In this document: positions 57,482-64,000 of the stretch, in pieces
How positions within the stretch are numbered: the first letter of the stretch is position 1
Layout: each line of letters begins with the position of its first letter
Assembly (NCBI GenBank): GCA_963921795.1
Contig: OY997642.1
Location: 63,908,002-63,972,001 of the forward strand
Length of the DNA stretch: 64,000 nt
Reading direction: 5' to 3'
Origin: Nannobrachium achirus
Taxonomy: Eukaryota; Chordata; Actinopteri; Myctophiformes; Myctophidae
The notes under the pieces: generated by a model
Database searches by the model: none
Told to the model about the DNA's origin: nothing
The model's input: only the letters and a program-made list of their open reading frames with translations
Program-made: the position numbers and the translations under genes

Positions 57482-58689
57482 GTGCGTGCCAGGGTCAGGT
57501 GACCCTGGAGTGTCTTAAAGAAATAATCCACGTCGAGGTGGGGGTTAACCCCAAACATATAAATGAACATTTGATATGTTCGAGTGTAGAGATGGTCTCG
57601 ATACGATAGAGAACTTGGTAAGGCAATGAACAACATGCCTGTAGTGCTTGAAATATCTCATATTCATTCACAATCAACGAGCGAGGGAGAGGACAAAGGG
57701 AACAGACAAAGAGATGGCCAAGAAAGATAGCCAAGCCAAGAGAGAAATCAGAGACAAAGTAAGTACCTCTCACTTCACACGGGTGCGATTTCTTAATTGA
57801 CACTTGGCTTTGGCAATGTAAACATATGTTTTCTTATGCCAATAAAGCAAACATCAATACCGTATATTGAACAAATCTGGCCTACCCCTTAAACCCTACC
57901 CAGCTAATCCCTCTTCCATAATTGGGCTGATCAAAGCTTTAAAGCCCTTATAAAGAATTAAAATGGACAGCATTGAAGACATGTGTGACAGTGTCCTATA
58001 TTGTGGGTGACATAATGACAGACAGAAAGCTAAACCATAATATAATATCTTCCTCATAGTTATGTCGGTCCTATTGGACTCATTGTTGTAAAACTGTATG
58101 TATCACAGTGGAAGATAATAAGACAGAGATAAAAGAATGCCATATTGGACCAGTATGCTATAATTAAAACATCAGTATTCTATCAAAATAGTATACATAT
58201 AAAGCCATTATCAATAATTCTCTTTTTGTGCTTTGTGCAGCAATGTTTCTGTGTGTTTGAGGAGGAGTTGTTATAGTTATAGTGTTATTACTGTATAATT
58301 AGAAGCAGGCATAAAGAATCGTAAACACAAATGATGGGAATCATTTTTTATTGAAGACATAGTACAGTGTTCACGGAAATACAGTATCAACTGTCATACC
58401 AGAATTACAATTTGAAATCATCAATTATAGTTTTCATTTAAACATCTGGCTGTTTATATAACCACTCAAGCCTTAGTAGTCTCATATCATATTGTCTTGT
58501 TTCCTCTTCCAAGGTAAAAAAAAAAGAAAACATTGTATATCAGTGGTTCTCAAAGTGTATTACAGTGACTCTAATAGGTTCCTTTATTAATTGACCCTTA
58601 CGTACATGTCTGTAACTTTGACAGCGTGCAAATGGAACCAAAAAGGATAGACGGTTTACAAACTGTGTGACAGACAGACATGCAGATTG

Positions 58690-58703
58690 CAGACAGACAG
58701 ACA

Positions 58704-58760
<57 letters not shown>
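58690..58760. repeat. (CAGA)n microsatellite (right arm)
   Basis: Mirror of 50025-50095. Confidence 0.95.
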
Positions 58761-58761
<1 letters not shown>

Positions 58762-59097
58762 TAGTCCTATTGCATCCGATATTCCAGAACATCATTTATC
58801 ACATTCTGTCTTTCTCTCCCATGTTAAACGTTCGTAACAAGAAATCTTGTTACTTCTATTCATACACAGTATGTACTTTGGAAATATAGCAGACACTATT
58901 CATTTACATTACAATGAATTTATGAAGTATTTTCAACCTTCCTTTCCTGTATAGCCTGGAGAGACATTCATTCTTTCATACTATTACAGTACTATTACTA
59001 AAAAGGTTTAATTAATCTGGCCAAATATCACAGACAAATGGCAAATAGTCCATGCCATGTAATGTGTAAAATTGTTTGTCCATCCAGATGGCAAGGC

Positions 59098-59862
59098 TAC
59101 CCAGCAAGCACGGTCAGGACCTGGACCAATCAGTGACTTCGCGATTGGGCCCAGATCACAGCCCATATGGGGATGATCTCGACGTCATTACCTTATTCTA
59201 GGCCTGATAAATTATCATAACTAAACTCAGCACAAAAAAAATGAAACTTGACTTTGCTCCATTATATCTCCCCTTTAATAATACTGATTTGTATTCTGTT
59301 TTATATAATTTCTAAGCATTAGGCATTCGTGGAATGAGGCAAACGTGTGGGTAGCGCTGACCCAAAATTTGCCAACATTCGGTCCATTATATCCCCCCTT
59401 TAATTATGCCAAATGGTATTGTGTTTATCATTGTTATTGTTGATTTGTCACCTTTACAAAAGGTACAGCTTGTAAGGATCTGGCATTCGTGGAATGAATG
59501 TTAAGCTCAGTGTTAAGGGAAGCCCAATGCCAGCAGAACAGTATTGCAAGCCATTTTGGCAAATCTTTGGTCGGCGCTACCCACACGTTAGGCTGTGTAG
59601 CTCATGCCTCAAATGCCCGATGCTTACAAGCTGCATCGATGACAAATCATATAAAGCAATATACAATTTGGTATTATTAGAGGGGAGATATAATGGACCG
59701 AAGTCAAGTTTCCTTTCTTTTGGAGCTGAGTTTAGTTAGATATGTCCCAGAATATGACCTTATATGCTCATATTTCAACTAACATTAAAAAACAATAACA
59801 ATAATCATGTTATCTGGCCCCAATCGAGACGTCACTGATTGGTCCAGGTCCTGACGTGCTTT
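59098..59862. mobile_element. Nested foldback element (right arm)
   Basis: Mirror of 48922-49686, with the same outer and inner inverted pairs. Confidence 0.75.
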
Positions 59863-59900
59863 CTGGCCTCTCGGCGGCTGTGATGCTCGCCTGAACACTA

Positions 59901-60239
59901 AAGCCTGTATCAGAGTCTATGGTGGAGAGCTATCCACCGCAAATTTGAGGCGGAAAGCTTTCCACCTCAAGTCAGAAAATAAGTGCAGGCCATCATAGTC
60001 ACGGCCCACGGTGAAGTCCTTTACCCCGTCTACACCGGTTCAGGTCGACCAATCAGTGAACGGGGTGTAGAGCCTGTCTGTCTGATAGTAAAAACAGAGA
60101 GATGTGTTGGGCCTCGCGGTGGAAAGCTCTCCACCGCGAGGAATGTTGTAACGTTGTAGTTTCATGACTCAAAAAGACTCGAAAAGACTACACCGCGGTG
60201 TAAGGCCTTCCACCGCGGACCCGACTATGATACGGGCTT
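59901..60239. mobile_element. TA-flanked MITE, copy 3 (right arm)
   Basis: Mirror of 48545-48883, with TA at both edges. Confidence 0.88.
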
Positions 60240-60941
60240 TACAGAAAATCCACAATCCGTTCAACCTTGGCCATTCATCGCCTCGTATATTCCATCTTCT
60301 TTTTCGTGTAACGTCAGAGGTCCAACTCGTTGCGGCGTAGCCATGCCAGCATCTCAGGACGGCCCGGTCGGGGCTGCTTCCGCGAGGACTGGCAAGAGGG
60401 GACACAGGGGTGGGCTTCAGGCATCCAGTTATGATACTGAGGGCACTGAGTGGATATTGGCAGCGTCTTAGCGGAGGCTCTCCAGGTTGTTCCAGCTATG
60501 CTCTCGTGTTTCAGGTGCTCAGTCAGCAGACGATGGAACCCTGGCCCTCCTCCGTCAACCTATGAATGTATGAGACTGGAATTAAGTTCACACTAAACAT
60601 TTTTACAAAAACAAAAAGTGCAAAAAAAACAAGTTCACACCAAAACGACAAGAGCTTGCTTAACCGCTGGAACCTGACCAGTATGATGACAGTTGGAGCT
60701 CACCAGTACAACGACATGTTTGCATTGATTGGGGTCCTCTCGTGACTATACAAGATCTCCCCTTAACTTTGACAAAGTACAAATGGAACCAAATCCATTT
60801 GGTTCCATTTGAACACTGTCAAAGTTACAGACCTGTAAGGGTCCATTTGGTTCCATTTGTGCACTCTCAGAGTTAGAGAAAGATTATTGAATTCAAAAAT
60901 AGAGATCTACTTTGGGGAAGGATTTCAAAGACTTCACGATT

Positions 60942-61000
60942 TTTCAAAAATAGCAGATCTACAAGTGCCGCTATGCGAGCTTGCATATCTGCTATTATAT
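60942..61000. repeat. GATC-CAAGCTC type palindrome, mirror of P9
   Basis: Same arms as 47785-47842. Confidence 0.7.
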
Positions 61001-61165
61001 CTGCATTGCTATGTATATCTGAAAGTCAGTCTATTAAAGGGTGAATTGAATCTTTATTGTCAACTAAAAGGAGATCCTAGTAAGCTTTTCGGCTTATTTG
61101 CACAGGAAACCTTTATGTATCTCATGTAACATTGAATAACAGACGGATAGAACACAGTACTATGC

Positions 61166-61590
61166 CAGGGGTTCCCAAACTTTTTTGTCTCAGGGCAGTG
61201 GGGCAACCCATAAATATTCGAGGCACCCCTACATTATAATTTTCAGTCCCAGCACCTTATATTTATAGCATATCGTCGTTGTCGGGTGGAAACCTTGTAT
61301 GTCCAAAACCGTTTGTATTTATCTATAAAATGTACTACTAAACTAGTGAAAACAGCAGATCTACAAGCACACAACGATATTTTAGTGATTATGTTGCAAG
61401 GAAACGTTGAGATAATAGCCATTTTGGTTAGAACTGATTGAAAATAACTTTGTACTTCAAGTTTAAAATGATACTAAATATTTTTTAAGTGTCCAAATAA
61501 ATTCCAAATATTATCATATTATCTCGCGGCACCCCTGGACTGCCGTCGTGGCACCCCAGGGTGCCCCGTCACCCACTTTGAAAACCCCTG
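61166..61590. mobile_element. Non-autonomous hAT MITE, right arm copy
   Basis: Mirror of 47191-47618, with the near-identical 8-bp flanks. Confidence 0.88.
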
Positions 61591-61642
61591 TACAATGCAG
61601 TAGATAAGATATCTATAACACAGTGACCTCACGCGCACTCAC

Positions 61643-61924
61643 CTAAGGGTGACATCTCCGGGACACTGGCGGTGTATGGCCCCTCCAGGAACTTGGGCTC
61701 GTTGTCGGTGATGTCCTGGACCTTGATGACGAACTCCGACTCGGGCTCCAGGGGCCTGCTGGTGTCGATGTCGACGACCTGGGCGCGGAGCGTGTAGTAT
61801 GGCTTCTCCTCCCTGTCCAGGCTCCTTAAGGCATGGATGTCCCATCGTCTGGTCGATGGTGAAGATGGAGCCGGCTCCTTCGCCCGACAGCGTGTACTTC
61901 ACCGCCGTCCATGTCAGTGTGCAG
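61643..61924 (-). pseudogene. Type II cadherin exon relic (EC1-EC2), right arm
   Basis: Reverse complement of 46857-47138 with the same splice-like borders. It has the same two frame breaks, so the damage came before the inverted duplication, or both arms derive from one sequence in some other way. See the left-arm entry for motifs. Confidence 0.85.
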
Positions 61925-62023
61925 CTGCGAGGCGAGAAAAAAATGCCCTGTTTATTTATTTTTTTTCCAACAAAACAAGCATTTATTTATTTATTTTTTG
62001 GTCCCAGTGTCAATTATCTAATG

Positions 62024-62472
62024 CAGGGGTCTTCAACGTTTTCAGGCCAAGGACCCCTTAGTTGAGAGAGAGATGAAGCAGGGACCCCTAAAGCCTTTTC
62101 ATAGATTCCATATGGTTTCATTGTTTGACAGCATCAGTGTATTTTGGATTCATGTCAATGTGTGTTGTCAGATATTTAACAACTTGTGCCGTCAATACTT
62201 AATAAACTTGACCTTTCACTCTGTACTTAGTATGCTCTTTTCCCCCTCTACACCAAACCTCTTTGCCGAAAATAGCCGATCTACAAGCTCACAACGCCTC
62301 GCAGGGCGAGACGTTGTGAGCTTGTAGATCTGTTATTTTTGGCTACAGTTCTCAGAATATGTACACTGGGTCTCAAGTTGTTAATATAAAAAGGATTGGA
62401 AGATTTGGAGGACCCCCTGTAGTAACTCTGAGGACCCCCTCGGGGTCCCAGACCCCCTGTTGAAGACCCCTG
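62024..62472. mobile_element. Non-autonomous hAT MITE, right arm copy
   Basis: Mirror of 46309-46757, with the ATCTAATG duplication (62016-62023 and 62473-62480). Includes the palindrome at 62267-62343. Confidence 0.9.
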
Positions 62473-62614
62473 ATCTAATGTAATCCTGGGTGGGCACTAC
62501 ACTCTCAGGGTGTCAATTGGGTATGGCAGGGGTAGGCAGCTGCCATACCCTGGGTCCAGGGGGGGAATAAAAGTTACTTTTAAATATAAATCCATTAATG
62601 TCTCTATGTAGTGG

Positions 62615-63545
62615 GGGTCCCTGCTTCATCTGTCTCTCAGCTAAGGGTGGGGTCCCTGCTTCATCTGTCTCAGCTAAGGGGTCCCTGCTCCATCTCTCTC
62701 TCAGCTAAGGGGTCCCTGCTTCATCTCTCTCTCTCTCAGCTAAGGGGTCCCTGCTTCATCACTCAGCTAAAGGGGTCCCTGCTTCATCTGTCTCAGCTAA
62801 GGGGTCCCTGCACTCAGCTAAAGGGGTCCCTGCTTCATCTGTCTCAGCTAGGGGGTCCCTGCTCCATCTCTCTCTCTCAGCTAAGGGGTCCCTGCTTCAT
62901 CTGTCTCAGCTAAGGGGTCCCTGCTCCATCTCTCTCAGCTAAAGGGGTCCCTGCTCCATCTCTCTCTCTCAGCTAAGGGGTCCCTGCTTCATCTGTCTCA
63001 GCTAAGGGGTCCCTGCTCCATCTCTCTCAGCTAAGGGGTCCCTGCTTCATCACTCAGCTAAAGGGGTCCCTGCTCCATCTCTCTCTCTCTCAGCTAAGGG
63101 GTCCCTGCTTCATCTGTCTCAGCTAAGGGGTCCCTGCTTCATCACTCAGCTAAAGGGGTCCCTGCTCCATCTCTCTCTCTCAGCTAAGGGGTCCCTGCTT
63201 CATCTGTCTCAGCTAAGGGGTCCCTGCTTCATCACTCAGCTAAAGGGGTCCCTGCTTCATCTCTCTCAGCTAAGGGGTCCCTGCTTCACCACTCAGCTAA
63301 AGGGGTCCCTGCTCCATCTCTCTCTCAGCTAAGGGGTCTGTTGTTGTTAGCTACGTTAGCTAAACCTTTAGCTTAATGTTGCAATGAATAAAATAAAGAT
63401 TACAGGGTTGCTAAGGGGTCCCTGCTTCATCACTCAGCTAAAGGGGTCCCTGCTTCATCTCTCTCAGCTAAGGGGTCCCTGCTTCACCACTCAGCTAAAG
63501 GGGTCCCTGCTCCATCTCTCTCTCAGCTAAGGGGTCTGTTGTTGT
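62615..63545 (-). repeat. gcagggaccccttagctgaga minisatellite, right arm
   Basis: Mirror of 44920-46165 but about 330 bp shorter, with a different order of unit variants. The ctaaaggtttagctaacgta insert is again present twice. Confidence 0.92.
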
Positions 63546-64000
63546 TAGCTACGTTAGCTAAACCTTTAGCTTAATGTTGCAATGAATAAAATAAAGATTA
63601 CAGGGTTGGTTGTGTAAAGACATTCTGTCAACAGCAACATCTATTATAACACAATGTACTACTACTAATAATAAAGGCCCTTCTTACCCGAATGGACGTT
63701 TCAATTATTGAAGAAAAGATATAATCCGTGCCGTACGTGAGCCCACAGCGTGAGCCTGCAGCAGTGTGTCTGTAAACAAACACTTTGACCATCCGGTCTA
63801 GAGCGGATCACGGAAACAGCACGCCTTTTGCAAGTGGGACGGTGGTGTAAGCATACTCTATGGGTGAAAGTGAAAGGAAGTGCAAGGGCAGTAAACCGGA
63901 TGCACTGCAGTAGGCGGGACTTCCTTGTTAAATATATATAATTAAAAAAAACAACAACAAAAGCGATATCAGCGTGAATCAGGTTGTGTAAAGACATTCT

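Larger units (their letters stand above)
52050..57613. mobile_element. 5.6-kb element with inverted ends filling the spacer
   Basis: The left end GTTCTCTATCGTATCGAGAC and the following 50 bp or so (to 52118) are the reverse complement of 57545-57613. The inside is GC-richer than the rest of the window and has a ttcggttacattgtaaccct line (53479), similar to the MITE ends at 51757. Reading frames of up to 229 residues (53857-54546, minus) match no family I recognise. From 52119 to 54950 and from 55140 to 56785 no gene is seen. Confidence 0.6.
57769..64000 (-). repeat. Inverted duplication, right arm (cut by window end)
   Basis: Reverse complement of 44455-51014. It keeps the same order of MITEs, cadherin relic and minisatellite. 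Differences seen include a few single-base changes (for example near 61084 and 61545), and a minisatellite about 330 bp shorter. Confidence 0.93.

Overview
The window looks like repeat-rich nuclear DNA from a ray-finned fish. Signs are the co-occurrence of a Ty3/gypsy LTR retrotransposon, L2-like and CR1/Rex-like LINEs, many small hAT and TA-flanked MITEs, Helitron-like ends, long (CA)n tracts and a decayed type II cadherin exon. No intact cellular protein-coding gene, tRNA or rRNA was recognised. I cannot name the species.

Layout. 1-4.48 kb: tandem copies of a dispersed repeat with strong terminal hairpins. 4.48-8.69 kb: segment A, whose left part recurs at 11.78-14.19 kb (B) and whose right part recurs at 27.44-34.11 kb (C). 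The A/B/C alignment gives natural empty sites that date and delimit several transposons. 9.0-11.8 kb: a foldback element carrying a Helitron, another copy of the 1-4 kb repeat, and relics. 14.49-26.80 kb: a structurally complete Ty3/gypsy element on the minus strand (LTRs, TSD, PBS, PPT, gag, protease, RT, RNase H, integrase). It is young by LTR comparison but broken by two nested DNA elements and one frameshift. 27.5-34.1 kb: segment C, with two oppositely oriented hairpin-ended elements and a hAT that holds a truncated L2 LINE. 35.4-37.3 kb: two Helitron-like elements. 37.5-40.6 kb: a frameshifted CR1/Rex-like LINE on minus. 40.8-44.4 kb: a hAT MITE and relics.

44.46 kb to the end: an inverted duplication. 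The left arm is 44,455-51,014 and the right arm is 57,769-64,000 (cut by the window end), with a 6.75 kb spacer. Both arms carry the same minisatellite, hAT MITEs, TA-flanked MITE, foldback element and the same damaged cadherin exon. The spacer holds a 5.6 kb element with inverted ends and a run of about 35-nt hairpins.

The only gene-level cooperation is within the mobile elements: gag-pol of the LTR element, and endonuclease plus RT of the LINEs. The most interesting signals are a palindrome shared by unrelated hAT MITEs, element-end hairpins whose stems change while pairing is kept, the hairpin run at 55.0-57.2 kb, and the mirrored cadherin relic. All comparisons were made by eye.
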